The notes beneath the pieces were generated by a model that had not been told where the DNA came from, searched no databases, and worked only from the letters and a program-made list of their open reading frames with translations. From Rhizobium sp. FKL33 (GTDB taxonomy: Bacteria > Pseudomonadota > Alphaproteobacteria > Rhizobiales > Rhizobiaceae), in contig NZ_STFX01000001.1 of NCBI RefSeq assembly GCF_005222915.1, positions 202,234-266,233 of the forward strand: 64,000 bases of DNA, in the 5' to 3' direction. Every line of letters begins with the position of its first letter. The stretch's first letter is position 1. Of this stretch, positions 9,457 through 18,545 are shown one piece after another. A program made the position numbers and the translations under genes.

Positions 9457-10488
9457 TCACAAGCGCGCCGCGATTTCACCCATCAACGTTATGACGGTCT
9501 GCTTGCGTTCGAGATTATAGGCGTCGGATGCATTGATCTGCTCGTCCATCGTCGCCTTCAGTTGCGACAGGTCGAACGCTCTCCCAACGTCTCCCTCCAG
9601 AGCCGCAGCGCGCGCCCGGCCGAAGACTTCCATGCCGAGTTGGTCGATGAAGAATTCATAGAGGATGTCGCCATCCTTCTGGGCCACGACATCGGCAAGC
9701 TTATGAATGGCGCGGCGCTGGGCCGGTCCCTGCTGCGACAGCGCCGCCCTCATCGCGTCCAGCACATCCAGTCCGCCGTAGTTCAGGAGCTTGATCGCCT
9801 GCGACACCGAGCCGCCAGCCATTGCGAGCAGCCGGTCCCGGACCGCCTCCGGCGCGGAAAGGCCGAGATGGGCGAGCGCGGAGAGAAGATCGCCGTCGGC
9901 GAGCGGCCTCAGGCTGACGGTGAGGCAGCGCGAGCGAATGGTAGGCAGCAGCTTCCCCGGCGCATGCGACAGCACCAGGAACATCGACCGCTTCGGCGGC
10001 TCCTCCAGCATTTTCAGGATGGCGTTCGCAGCGCTGCGGTTGAGATCGTCGGCGGGGTCGACCACGACGATGCGCCAGTTGCCGGTGCCGGAGGTCTGGG
10101 AGAAAAACTTGCCCGCACGGCGCACTTCGTCGACGGTGATGGCGGTTTTCGTCTTGCCGGTCTTGGCGTCGACCGGACGGGCGAGATGCAGCAGATTGTG
10201 CGAGGCGCCCTGGGCGATCTGCCGGAACATCGGATGCTCCGGATCAGGATCTGAAAGATGGGTCGGCGCGCCAGCCGGATCGGGATGGGCGAGAATATGG
10301 TTGGCGAAGCGAAAGGCGAGCGTCGCCTTGCCGACGCCTTCGGGTCCTTCGAGCAGCAGGGCGTGATGGCCCTTGCCGCTCGCATAGGATTCCGCAAGGA
10401 ACGCCTGCGCTTCGGCATGGCCGAACAGCCGCGTGTTCTCCTGGGGGGCGATCGCCCCGTCGAGCAGAGTGGTCTGAGCCGCGCTCAC
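9457..10488 (-). CDS. holB: DNA polymerase III subunit delta'
   Basis: 343-residue clamp-loader subunit of the AAA+ fold. It has a readable P-loop (GPEGVGKAT), the conserved [18 protein letters not shown] segment and the TIRSRC (sensor 1 / SRC) motif. It works with DnaX and HolA to load the beta clamp. The start codon is GTG at 10488-10486, overlapping the tmk stop as GTGA, so translation is coupled to tmk. Adjacent tmk-holB order is standard in bacteria. Confidence 0.95.
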   Translation of the reverse strand: MSAAQTTLLDGAIAPQENTRLFGHAEAQAFLAESYASGKGHHALLLEGPEGVGKATLAFRFANHILAHPDPAGAPTHLSDPDPEHPMFRQIAQGASHNLLHLARPVDAKTGKTKTAITVDEVRRAGKFFSQTSGTGNWRIVVVDPADDLNRSAANAILKMLEEPPKRSMFLVLSHAPGKLLPTIRSRCLTVSLRPLADGDLLSALAHLGLSAPEAVRDRLLAMAGGSVSQAIKLLNYGGLDVLDAMRAALSQQGPAQRRAIHKLADVVAQKDGDILYEFFIDQLGMEVFGRARAAALEGDVGRAFDLSQLKATMDEQINASDAYNLERKQTVITLMGEIAARL

Positions 10489-11171
10489 GCTTCGCCGGTC
10501 TCCCGCACCCGGTGAGACTGGATCGGCAACAGCGCCTCGACGATCTCGAAGATGCGGTTGTGCACAGCATCCGGCGGCCAGGCGGCGTCGACGACGCGGC
10601 AGCGCAGCGGTTCGCGGTCGGCAATGTCGAGAAAGGCCTCGCGGCGTTTCTCATGGGTGGAGACTTCCTCTTTCTCGAAACGGTCGGGCTGGGCGTCCGC
10701 GTTTTCGCCGCTGGCGCGCGCCCGCGCCCGGCGCAGGCCTTCCGAGGCCGGCAGATCGAGAATCAGCGTGCAATCGGGCATCACCCCGTTGATCGCCACC
10801 CTTTCGAGATTGTCCATGAATTCGGCCTCGAGATTGCCGGTGACGCCCTGATACACCCGCGACGAATCGATGAAGCGGTCGCACAGCACCACAGCGCCGG
10901 TGGCGAGCGCGGGGCGGATCACTTCCTCGACATGGTCGTTCCGGGCGGCGGCGAACAGGATCGCCTCCATGCGCGCCCCATGCGCCTCGGCGGCGCCGGA
11001 CAACAGCACATGGCGCACGGCTTCGGCTCCGGGAGATCCGCCCGGTTCGCGCGTCACCAGGACATCCAGGCCCATGCGGCGCAGACGATCGGCGAGAAGC
11101 CGGATCTGGGTGCTCTTGCCGGCCCCCTCTCCGCCTTCGAACGTCACGAACAAACCTTGTCTTGCGGCCAC
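10485..11171 (-). CDS. tmk: thymidylate kinase
   Basis: 228-residue dTMP kinase making dTDP for DNA synthesis. P-loop [11 protein letters not shown], the DR(F/Y) substrate motif in [12 protein letters not shown], and a LID region with arginines at RRARARAS. The start chosen is GTG at 11171-11169, with GGAG a short distance upstream; a nearby ATG at 11184 is in another frame. It is coupled to holB by a four-base overlap and preceded by the dacF-like gene (52 bases away). Confidence 0.95.
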   Translation of the reverse strand: MAARQGLFVTFEGGEGAGKSTQIRLLADRLRRMGLDVLVTREPGGSPGAEAVRHVLLSGAAEAHGARMEAILFAAARNDHVEEVIRPALATGAVVLCDRFIDSSRVYQGVTGNLEAEFMDNLERVAINGVMPDCTLILDLPASEGLRRARARASGENADAQPDRFEKEEVSTHEKRREAFLDIADREPLRCRVVDAAWPPDAVHNRIFEIVEALLPIQSHRVRETGEA

Positions 11172-11223
11172 GCGCGGGCTCCATTCTTGCCTTGCATGCT
11201 CATAGCCAAGCCGGCGGCATCCG

Positions 11224-12369
11224 TCAAAGCCAGAAGAACATCAGTTCCTTCAAACCGTCCCAGGCCTTGGAGGTCAGCGATCCCGATCCCACCGCCGTCG
11301 AGGCGTAGACCGGCGTCTCCAGAAGCTTGCGCTGTCCGAGGCTCAGTTCCATGGCGCCGATCTGCTGGCCTTCCGACACCGGCGCCTTGAGGGGCCATGT
11401 ATAGCGAATTTTCGCCCGGACCTTGTCTTCCGTATCGACCGGCACGAAAATATCGACATTCTTCGCCGCCTTCAGCGGCACCCGCGCGGCGTCGCCGCCG
11501 AACACCGGCGCTTCGGCCACCGTCTCGTCCTGTTGAAACACGGTGCGGCGGGTGAAGCTCGAAAAGCCCCAGTCGAACACGCGACGGGTTTCCTCGAGCC
11601 TCTCCTTGTCCGACGCCAGTCCACTCATGGCCAGATAGAGCCTGACGCCATTGCGCTCTGTCGTCGCCACGATGCCGTAGCCTGCGCCTTCGGCGAAACC
11701 GAGCGCCATGCCGTCGAGACCAAGCCCCATCTTCACCACCCGATTCCGCTGCCGGATCTTGTTCCATTCGAAATCTTCCTCACCGAACAGGCCGACATAA
11801 TCGGGATAGGCGGCCCGCGCATGGATGGCGAGCTTCGAGAGATCGCGGATGGAAGTCTTGTTGCCGGGATCGGGAAGACCGTTGGAATTGGCGAGCACGG
11901 TGTTTACCAGCCCCAATTCCTTGGCCCGCGCCGAGAGCTTTTCGGCAAAGGCGGCGTCGGATCCGTAAAGCCCCTCGCCGAGAATGATGCAGGCGTCGTT
12001 GGCGGAATGCACGGTCACGCCGCGCAAGAGATCCATGACGCTGATCTCGGAATTCAGCGCGGCGAACATGGTGGAGGTGCGCGACAGGGCGCCGCCGGTG
12101 CGCCAGGCATATTCGGAGACCTTGAACTTGGCGTCGGGCTTCAGGCGGCCTTCCTTCAGTTCCCGAAAGACATATTCGGCGGTCAGCAGCTTGGCCAGGG
12201 AAGCCGGCGCGATGACGGCGTCGGCATTGCGCTCGAACAGCACGGTGCCGGTGCTTTCCTCGACCAGCAGGATTTCCTTCGCCTTGGCGTCCAGCGGCGC
12301 CGCTTCGGCGAGACCGGGATGGATGATCGACAGTGCGATCGCGACGAACAGATAGAGCAAGACAGGCAT
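11224..12369 (-). CDS. D-alanyl-D-alanine carboxypeptidase (DacF-like), altered KTG motif
   Basis: 381-residue penicillin-binding protein 5/6 family member that would trim the terminal D-Ala of peptidoglycan stem peptides in the periplasm. An N-terminal signal peptide ends near GLAEA. The active-site motifs SxxK (ASLAK) and SxN (HSAND) are present, but the third motif, normally KTG within 'DGLKTGHT', reads DGMALGFA: both the lysine and the threonine are lost. The PBP5 C-terminal beta domain and a final amphipathic tail (KELMFFWL) remain. It may be an enzyme with altered activity or a non-catalytic regulator. The gene precedes tmk-holB, a conserved order. Confidence 0.88.
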   Translation of the reverse strand: MPVLLYLFVAIALSIIHPGLAEAAPLDAKAKEILLVEESTGTVLFERNADAVIAPASLAKLLTAEYVFRELKEGRLKPDAKFKVSEYAWRTGGALSRTSTMFAALNSEISVMDLLRGVTVHSANDACIILGEGLYGSDAAFAEKLSARAKELGLVNTVLANSNGLPDPGNKTSIRDLSKLAIHARAAYPDYVGLFGEEDFEWNKIRQRNRVVKMGLGLDGMALGFAEGAGYGIVATTERNGVRLYLAMSGLASDKERLEETRRVFDWGFSSFTRRTVFQQDETVAEAPVFGGDAARVPLKAAKNVDIFVPVDTEDKVRAKIRYTWPLKAPVSEGQQIGAMELSLGQRKLLETPVYASTAVGSGSLTSKAWDGLKELMFFWL

Positions 12370-12471
12370 GACGATCCGAGTGTGTGTGGCGCCTCACCCT
12401 ACGCGAAACGGCTCAGGCGCCAAGGGCCGCGCCAGCGGTAATTGAAATCCTCGGCCTGCGGAGGCCGCCGA

Positions 12472-13497
12472 TCAGTTCTGGCGGTCGACGGACTTGCGGA
12501 TCGCCTCGGCGTTCAGTCCGCCCTTTTCGACGAGCACGGCGTCGAAGGGCGCAGCTTGGGCCGCTTCCACCCGCATTTCCGCATAGGCCGAAAGCGTGCC
12601 GAGGATATGTTCGTTGTATTGAGGCCGCTCAGCCGGGATGGGGCCGAACTCCGGAAGCTGCACCATCGTCTCGAAATCGGAGAGGTCGCCCGCCCAGCTC
12701 GGGGCCTGCTGCGGCTCGGCATAAGCCACCGAAGCGACCTGCGTGACTGCGGGCTTCGGAACCACCGGCGCGGACCGCACGATCTGGCGCGGCGTGAACG
12801 TCGCGTCGTTGGACGCCACCATCACGCCGGTTGCGATCTGGCCGCCGGGATTGCGTCGGATGCGCTCGCCCTTGGGAATATAGGACGCCATCAGGAAGGC
12901 CTGGTCGCGTCCGTCCATGCGGGCCTTGCCGACATATTGCACCCGCACCTTGGCGGTGCCGTGATGGCGCATGTCGAGCATGTCGGCGGCCTTGTCGGAA
13001 ATGTCGATGATTCGGCCGGGATGATAGGGACCGCGGTCGTTGACCCGCACGATCAGCGACGAGCCGGTCTGCAGATTGGTGACCCGGGCATAGCTCGGCA
13101 GCGGAAAGGTCGGATGGGCGGCCGACAGCGAATACTGGTCGTAGATTTCGCCGTTCGCCGTCAGACGGCCGTGGAAGGCCGAGCCGTACCAGGAGGCAAG
13201 CCCGGTCTTGTCATAGGCCTTGTCTTCCTTGGGCGCATACCACTTGCCCTTGACCTTGTAAGGCTTGCCGATCATTTCGCGACCGCCGCCCTTGGGCGGA
13301 TGCTTGCCCTTGTAAACGCGGGGACTGGCTTTGACGCCATATTCGCTTTCGGCGAAATATTCCTTGCCGTGCTGACGCTTCTTGCCCGCGTATTTCGTCG
13401 TGCCGCAGGAGGCCACACAGAGGGAAACGGCCACCAGAGCCACCCATTTTCCCGCGCATGCCCATGACGCTCCGCGTCGCTCAGTCTTTACCGCCAT
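12472..13497 (-). CDS. rlpA: RlpA-like septal ring lytic transglycosylase lipoprotein
   Basis: 341 residues. The lipobox LCVASCG places the lipidated Cys at about residue 31. The double-psi beta-barrel domain follows with TGLASWYGSAFHGRLTANGE (in part) and the catalytic-site block RVNDRGPYH. No C-terminal SPOR domain is visible; instead there is a region of about 130 residues of low complexity. RlpA cleaves denuded peptidoglycan at the septum in Pseudomonas; activity here is inferred. A CtrA-like box lies about 170 bases upstream, consistent with a cell-cycle-linked role. Confidence 0.88.
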   Translation of the reverse strand: MAVKTERRGASWACAGKWVALVAVSLCVASCGTTKYAGKKRQHGKEYFAESEYGVKASPRVYKGKHPPKGGGREMIGKPYKVKGKWYAPKEDKAYDKTGLASWYGSAFHGRLTANGEIYDQYSLSAAHPTFPLPSYARVTNLQTGSSLIVRVNDRGPYHPGRIIDISDKAADMLDMRHHGTAKVRVQYVGKARMDGRDQAFLMASYIPKGERIRRNPGGQIATGVMVASNDATFTPRQIVRSAPVVPKPAVTQVASVAYAEPQQAPSWAGDLSDFETMVQLPEFGPIPAERPQYNEHILGTLSAYAEMRVEAAQAAPFDAVLVEKGGLNAEAIRKSVDRQN

Positions 13498-13665
13498 TTG
13501 CTTTTCTGCGCCCCGCGCCGCCAGCTTCTTTTCGTTTCAGAACACGCCCCGCCGTCCCGGGCGGTCGAATGCGTTTCTGTTAACTACGGTTGGTAAAAAC
13601 ATGCCAACATCCGGGCGGAATTGCGAACGGATTTGCGGTGCAGGCCGGAAAATTGCTCGTCATGG

Positions 13666-13680
13666 TAAACGCATGGTTAA
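13666..13680 (-). promoter_or_regulatory. CtrA-like box upstream of rlpA
   Basis: Read on the minus strand the site is TTAACCATGCGTTTA, i.e. TTAA-N7-TTTA, one mismatch from the CtrA consensus TTAA-N7-TTAA, and includes the known TTAACCAT half-site. It lies about 170 bases upstream of the rlpA start. Confidence 0.45.
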
Positions 13681-13758
13681 CACCGCCTCCCAACCGCGAA
13701 ACGACGAACGCCTCCGTGTTGACGCGGCCCGCGAAGCTGTTAAAAGGGCAGGCGAAGC

Positions 13759-13848
13759 GGATGGGTGTCCGAGCGGTTTAAGGAACCGGTCTTGAAAACC
13801 GGCGTGCGGGAAACCGTACCGTGGGTTCGAATCCCACCCCATCCGCCA
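13759..13848 (+). tRNA. tRNA-Ser (anticodon UGA)
   Basis: Ninety bases including an encoded CCA. Acceptor stem GGATGGG pairs with CCCATCC followed by discriminator G. The anticodon arm CCGGT-CTTGAAA-ACCGG carries TGA. A long variable arm (CGTGCGGGAAACCGTACC) marks a class II tRNA, and the T arm is GTGGG-TTCGAAT-CCCAC. Confidence 0.97.
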
Positions 13849-13939
13849 TTACCGCTCATTTTGCGTTCTATGCGAACGCCTTACCTCCAACTGCAGCCAG
13901 TCACCGCCGATTATACGACTTGAGAAAATGAACAGAGAC

Positions 13940-13961
13940 CCGCCGCACCATATTGCGGCGG
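13940..13961 (-). terminator. hairpin downstream of the SDR gene
   Basis: CCGCCGCA / TGCGGCGG, loop of six bases, 23 bases after the SDR stop. On the minus strand the following tail is only moderately T-rich, so efficiency is uncertain. Confidence 0.5.
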
Positions 13962-13984
13962 AACTCGTTTCTTACAGAATTCGG

Positions 13985-14815
13985 CTACAAATCCCGATCT
14001 GCGGAGAATGCTACATCGCGCTGGCCTTCTATGGCGGCCAGGCGTTGCGACAGGGCTTGCGAAATCGAATTGTAGGCCGTGCTGCCCAGGGCGAGCCGCA
14101 GCGCAGGTTTTGCTTCATCCACCGCCGCGATCATCGCCGTGGCTGTTCGTCCCGCATCCCCCTTGAGAACGAAGCTTCCGCTGCTTATCGCGCGTCGAAC
14201 TTCCCCGGCCGGCGTGTCGTCGTACGCGGTCATCGGATCGGCGTGGACCAACCCGGCTCCGAAATTGGTCGAGGTCGGTCCAGGTTCGGCAATGATGAAA
14301 TCGATCCCGAATGACGCAACCTCCTGAGCTACCGCCTCTATGAAGCCCTCGATTCCCCATTTGGTGGCATGGTACAGACTGAAATTGGGGTAAGCGATCT
14401 GGCCGCCCTCGGACGAAACCTGAACGATCCGCCCGCCGCCCTGACGGCGCAGATGCGGTAAGACTGCGCGAATGAGTTGGATGGAGCCGGTGAGATTGGT
14501 CGCGATTTGCCGGACGACCTGGTCGTCGGTCACTTCCTCGGCGGCGCCGACGAGGCCGTAGCCAGCGTTGCTTGCGATGACGTCGATCCTGCTCACGCTC
14601 TGGAAGGCGTAATCGACAGCCGCCCGAATGCTGCTCGTATCGATGAGGTCCAGCGTCGCCACCGCGAGCCTGTTGCCATACTGGCGCTGCAGATCGACCA
14701 AAGCATCCGGGCGACGCACCGCTCCGATGACCCGGTCACCGCGCGCCAGCACTTGTTCGGTCATTTGGTAGCCGAGTCCGGAGGATGCTCCGGTAATGAA
14801 CCATGTCTTGCTCAT
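13985..14815 (-). CDS. short-chain dehydrogenase/reductase
   Basis: 276-residue classical SDR. The NAD(P)-binding motif TGASSGLG lies at the N-terminus, the NAG motif is ASNAGYG, and the catalytic triad includes the serine of VSSEGG and YHATK. Arginines in GAVRRPD just after the second beta strand suggest a preference for NADPH. Substrate unknown. The ATG at 14815 is preceded by AAAGGTGA. It is divergent from a LysR gene 97 bases away, the usual arrangement when the LysR protein controls the enzyme gene. Confidence 0.88.
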   Translation of the reverse strand: MSKTWFITGASSGLGYQMTEQVLARGDRVIGAVRRPDALVDLQRQYGNRLAVATLDLIDTSSIRAAVDYAFQSVSRIDVIASNAGYGLVGAAEEVTDDQVVRQIATNLTGSIQLIRAVLPHLRRQGGGRIVQVSSEGGQIAYPNFSLYHATKWGIEGFIEAVAQEVASFGIDFIIAEPGPTSTNFGAGLVHADPMTAYDDTPAGEVRRAISSGSFVLKGDAGRTATAMIAAVDEAKPALRLALGSTAYNSISQALSQRLAAIEGQRDVAFSADRDL

Positions 14816-14852
14816 GAATATCACCTTTCGTTGCGAGAGCAGTAAGGTAACG

Positions 14853-14914
14853 CAGGATGATTGGTGATATAAGGAAGCCAATACAGGATGATCTAGTGCA
14901 GGAAGTTCACCAAT
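14853..14914. promoter_or_regulatory. candidate LysR operator region between SDR and LysR genes
   Basis: The divergent intergenic stretch holds a 9-base direct repeat, CAGGATGAT, at 14853-14861 and 14884-14892 (31 bases apart, about three helical turns), and an inverted repeat ATTGGTGA / TCACCAAT at 14860-14867 and 14907-14914. Phased repeats of this kind are typical of LysR binding sites, though no clear T-N11-A core is certain. Confidence 0.45.
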
Positions 14915-15818
14915 GTCAAAACCGACCCTCAGCGACGTCGAAACCTTCGCCGCCATTGCCCATCACCGCAGCTTCAGGAAAGCGGCTGATGCGCTCGGGG
15001 TATCGCGATCGGCTCTCAGCCATGCCATGATCGGGCTGGAACGGACTCTGGGTGTCAGGCTGCTCAACCGCACGACCCGAAGCGTCTCGCCCACCGAAGC
15101 CGGCACGCGCCTGCTGGAACGCATAATCCCGGTTCTACGGGATTTCGATATGGCGCTGGATGGCCTTGCCGATGAACGCGGCGAGGCCGCTGGACGATTG
15201 CGGATCAATGCCAGCAAGAGCGCCGCGCGGTTTCTACTGTCCCAGGTCGTTCCGCGCTTTATGACCCAGCATCCGAAGGTGGAACTCGATCTTGTCTCCG
15301 ACGGTCGCCTTATCGATATCGTGGAAGCAGGTTTCGATGCAGGGGTCCGGCTTGCCGAAGCCGTACCGCAGGACATGATAGCCGTGCCAGTCGGGGGCAG
15401 TGTCCGCTTCCTCGCGCTCGCTTCGCCAGCCTATTTGGCCGGTCGGGCAGCCCTGATCACGCCCGACGACCTCCGCCAGCATGTCTGTATACGTCAGCGG
15501 TTGCCGAGCGGAAAACGCTACCGATGGGAATTCAGCCGACATGGAGAGGAGTTGTCGGTGGATGTATCCGGTCCACTAACGCTGGATGATAACGACCTGA
15601 TGATTCAGGCCGCGTCCGATGGACTCGGCATCGCCTATGTCCCCGAGACTTTCGGACGGGACCTGCTGACATCAGGTCGGCTTGTGACCGTATTGGAGGA
15701 CTGGTGTCCACCACTGCCCGGTCTGATGCTCTACTATCCGGGCCATCGTCACGTTCCGTCCGCACTGCGCGCGTTTATAGATATATTGAGGGAAGCCAAC
15801 CGCCAAATTGGACTTTGA
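14913..15818 (+). CDS. LysR family transcriptional regulator
   Basis: 301 residues. The N-terminal winged helix-turn-helix is clear (FRKAADALGVSRSALSHAM, then LERTLGVRLLNRTTRSV and the PTEAG turn). The C-terminal two-lobed effector domain follows, of the CrgA/AaeR-like subgroup that often controls adjacent oxidoreductase genes. By position it most likely regulates the divergent SDR gene and itself; the inducer is unknown. Confidence 0.93.
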   Translation: MSKPTLSDVETFAAIAHHRSFRKAADALGVSRSALSHAMIGLERTLGVRLLNRTTRSVSPTEAGTRLLERIIPVLRDFDMALDGLADERGEAAGRLRINASKSAARFLLSQVVPRFMTQHPKVELDLVSDGRLIDIVEAGFDAGVRLAEAVPQDMIAVPVGGSVRFLALASPAYLAGRAALITPDDLRQHVCIRQRLPSGKRYRWEFSRHGEELSVDVSGPLTLDDNDLMIQAASDGLGIAYVPETFGRDLLTSGRLVTVLEDWCPPLPGLMLYYPGHRHVPSALRAFIDILREANRQIGL

Positions 15819-16152
15819 TTTACGAACGGTTTGCAGATGGATACGTGAGGGCGGCATTAGAGGGCTATAGCGTAGACGTAGTGCTCATCTTGATCGGGCG
15901 TGGCCCGCCAATTTTTCAAATCTTGAGATCATTCTGAATTAAGCACTATGTGTTTATCCTCTATTTTATATTCCCATAAATCAACATAACTCAAAAGCCC
16001 GCACCGCAAATCAGCTAGATTGCAATCAGACAGGGCATGCGCCGTACTCCTCCCGCGGCGAATGAGGGGCTGTCGGACGCGGCCGGGCGGCGGACACCGG
16101 TCGCGTCCCATTTTTGTCCATGACCGCTGCGCTTCCGAACAAGGCTTTTCCG
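15819..16152. other. gene-free, AT-rich stretch
   Basis: No convincing gene. From about 15850 to 16020 the sequence is visibly more AT-rich than its surroundings (runs such as TATTTTATATTCCCATAAAT). The right part is GC-rich. No strong repeat, insertion-sequence end or terminator is evident; a promoter for the small downstream gene could lie here. Confidence 0.5.
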
Positions 16153-16482
16153 ATGATCTCTCTCCTCTACACAGGCGCAGGCGCCGGGATCGCCGTGTTC
16201 CTGGCGGTGAACCAGGCGACTGCCGACAGACGGCAGGATGACATCCGTTACGCCTATGATCTCGCGCTCGCCATCGGCGGCGATTACCACTGCGGTTATG
16301 GATTGGACATGCAGGCGGTGCGGCAGGCGATCGATGAGCGGTTGGCCTCCCTGCCCGTGACGGCGCGGCGAACCTTCCGCATGATGCTGGCCGGCGTCAC
16401 CACAGCTCAGCAAAAGCCGGATGGCGGCAGCTGCGAGCGTCATCGTCTGCTCGCCGCCCGGCTGGGCCTGTTAGGACGTTGA
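16153..16482 (+). CDS. small hypothetical protein with N-terminal hydrophobic segment
   Basis: 109 residues. It begins with a hydrophobic stretch (ISLLYTGAGAGIAVFLAV) that could be a signal peptide or membrane anchor, followed by a charged region of about 80 residues with two cysteines. Start at ATG 16153, eight bases after an AAGG; an ATG at 16120 has no ribosome site. I recognise no family. Third-position GC bias looks coding, but the case rests on length and that alone. Confidence 0.45.
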   Translation: MISLLYTGAGAGIAVFLAVNQATADRRQDDIRYAYDLALAIGGDYHCGYGLDMQAVRQAIDERLASLPVTARRTFRMMLAGVTTAQQKPDGGSCERHRLLAARLGLLGR

Positions 16483-16838
16483 CGACGCGCAAATTTACTA
16501 TGTTTTCACTTGACAAGCGCGCGGGTATTGTAATTCGCGGGATTTGGTCGGCATTATTCGCAGGCGGGGTGGCGCAGGCATTGTCCCTTTTGTTTGCCAG
16601 CCAAACCCTCATGGCGACCCGGCAGCGTCCTTTCCACGAGGATTTGTGGGAAGGGCGCCGCCGGCCTCCAGACGGCGTTGCGCCGGCTTATTGCGGTTTT
16701 CACACAAAATCCCCTTGCTTTTGACTGGTCGCCGTTGAGATTTCGGTCCGAACGCCTACATCGGAGGGTGAGCTGGCGCAGTCGCGCCGCTCCCGCAACG
16801 CCTGCGCCTCCGGCGCGCCAACCCGTCAGGACCTTTGC
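16483..16838. other. gene-free stretch upstream of the GST gene
   Basis: Short frames here are not protein-like. The stretch contains a TTGACA at about 16510 without a well-spaced -10 partner, and GC-rich sequence close to the GST start. I see no repeat or RNA structure worth naming. Confidence 0.5.
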
Positions 16839-17540
16839 ATGGCCTCCTTGTCTTCTTTTCCGATCACCGCGAAGTGGCCGCCGGCCGATCCTTCCGTCAT
16901 CCAGCTCTACTCCCTGCCAACCCCGAACGGCGTGAAGGTGTCGATAGCGCTCGAAGAGCTGGGCCTCGCCTATGAGGCGCACAAGGTCGAGTTTTCCTCC
17001 AACGCTCAGAAGAGCGCGGAATTCGTGTCGCTCAATCCGAATGGCCGCATTCCCGCGCTGATCGATCCTGACGGTCCGGACGGCAAGCCGATCGGCCTGT
17101 TCGAATCCGGCGCGATCCTGATCTATCTGGCGGAGAAGACCGGCAAGCTGCTGCCGAAAGACGCCGCGGCGCGATATGAGACGATCTGCTGGGTGATGTT
17201 CCAGATGGGCGGCGTCGGACCGATGTTCGGCCAGTTTGGGCATTTCTACAAATTCGCCGCCGACAAGGTCGCCAACAATTCCTATCCCATGGAGCGCTAT
17301 CGTGACGAAGCCAAGCGGCTGATGAGCGTGCTCGACGCGCGGCTCCAGGACCGCCAGTTCATCATGGGCGACGACTATACGATCGCCGACATCACCACCT
17401 TCCCCTGGATCTGGTGCGCCGACTTCTATTACGGCGGCAAGGATGTGCTAGAAATGGACACGTTCCCGGCGATGATGGCCTGGTACGAACGCTGCATGGC
17501 GCGGCCCGCGAGCCAGAAGGGGCTCAAGAATCCGGCGTGA
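16839..17540 (+). CDS. glutathione S-transferase, nu class (YfcG/YghU-like)
   Basis: 233 residues. The thioredoxin-like N-terminal domain has the nu-class active-site stretch LPTPNGVK, where Thr-Pro-Asn replaces a catalytic Ser/Tyr, then NPNGRIPALID and the glutathione-binding ESGAILIYLAE. The helical C-terminal domain has the typical N-capping DDYTIADI. Nu-class enzymes bind two glutathiones and show disulfide-bond reductase/peroxidase activity. The short N-terminal extension before the first strand matches YghU relatives. Confidence 0.92.
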   Translation: MASLSSFPITAKWPPADPSVIQLYSLPTPNGVKVSIALEELGLAYEAHKVEFSSNAQKSAEFVSLNPNGRIPALIDPDGPDGKPIGLFESGAILIYLAEKTGKLLPKDAAARYETICWVMFQMGGVGPMFGQFGHFYKFAADKVANNSYPMERYRDEAKRLMSVLDARLQDRQFIMGDDYTIADITTFPWIWCADFYYGGKDVLEMDTFPAMMAWYERCMARPASQKGLKNPA

Positions 17541-17598
17541 TGCAAGATATTCTCGGCGGTCCGCTTTGGGCCGCCGAATATCGAATAAAGCAGAAACG

Positions 17599-17637
17599 AA
17601 AAAACCCGGGCTGCGCGCCGCGCATCCCGGGTTTTTC
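17599..17637. terminator. bidirectional terminator between GST and ialB
   Basis: AAAAACCCGGG ... CCCGGGTTTTT encloses an inner palindromic GCGCGCCGCGC. There are A and T runs on both sides, so it can end both convergent transcripts. Confidence 0.85.
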
Positions 17638-17658
17638 TTATTCAGAGAGACGGAAGGC

Positions 17659-18279
17659 TTACTGCTGGGTGGCGGCCTTCTGGGCGTCTTCCAGCTTCTT
17701 GCGGGCCTCTTCAGCCTTCTTCTGCATTTCTTCCTGCAGCTTGCGCTGGGTTTCCTGCAGCTTGGACTGTTCCATGGCCGGGCCGTCGAACACGCCGGTG
17801 AAGCCGGACAGCGTCATCTTGATCGGGTTCGGAGCGCGCTGGAAGTTCACCGAGGTGAAGACCACTTCATTGCCCTTCTTGAGGCTGGCGATCACGGCGT
17901 CGGTCAGCGGCATTTCGGCGATGCAGAGATCGGGCATGCAAATGCCGTAATCGAGCTTCTGGCCCTTGCCGCCGTCGATCTGCATCAGAACGCCCGGGGG
18001 AATGAGGCGCGCCGGCGGAACCGAGACCTGCATGAATTTGCGGTTCACCTTGCCCGACACGGTCACCAGCGCCACGGCGGTGATCAGCTGTCCAGTGTTG
18101 GCGGCGATGATGTTGCGCACCGAGCAGATATCCGAGTCGCCCTGCTTGTCGCACACCTTGAACCAGCCCTGCGGCGTCGCCTGCTGCGCGGACGCCGTCA
18201 CCGGAGCGGCGACCAGCGTCGTAGCGAAAGTAGCGCCTGCGACCAGCGCGCCGACAACGGATTTGAACTTGGATGTCAT
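17659..18279 (-). CDS. ialB: invasion-associated locus B (IalB) family protein
   Basis: 206 residues with a signal peptide cleaved near TASAQQA. The IalB domain has its characteristic cysteines (VCDKQ, DICSV, GICMPDLC), expected to form disulfides in the periplasm or outer membrane. The last ~45 residues are an added charged coiled-coil tail rich in K/E/Q (QETQRKLQEEMQKKAEEA), not part of the minimal Bartonella protein. IalB family proteins are widespread in the order and outside Bartonella their role is unclear. The ATG at 18279 gives the correct signal peptide. Confidence 0.88.
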   Translation of the reverse strand: MTSKFKSVVGALVAGATFATTLVAAPVTASAQQATPQGWFKVCDKQGDSDICSVRNIIAANTGQLITAVALVTVSGKVNRKFMQVSVPPARLIPPGVLMQIDGGKGQKLDYGICMPDLCIAEMPLTDAVIASLKKGNEVVFTSVNFQRAPNPIKMTLSGFTGVFDGPAMEQSKLQETQRKLQEEMQKKAEEARKKLEDAQKAATQQ

Positions 18280-18545
18280 TTTGTTTTCCCGTCTCTTGGA
18301 AGATCTCCTCGGCGGCAACGCGGGCCGCTTGAGCCGCGCCCCTCCTGCCGACCAAATGAGGCGAATGCATGACCCGCCCCGCATGGCCTCCTGTTACATC
18401 GGGCTGTCGGAGATATCCAGTATTTCTTGCTATGCGGCGGGCGATTATTTTCGCAAAGCGGCTCATTCGTTGAAGTCGCGCGCCACAATTTGTACTGTCC
18501 GGCATGATTCATCCGGCGCCGACCGACGATGCAAAGGGACAATTC

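Noticed and set aside
13590..13781. Short plus-strand frame before tRNA-Ser.
   Set aside because: It runs into the tRNA gene and is not protein-like.
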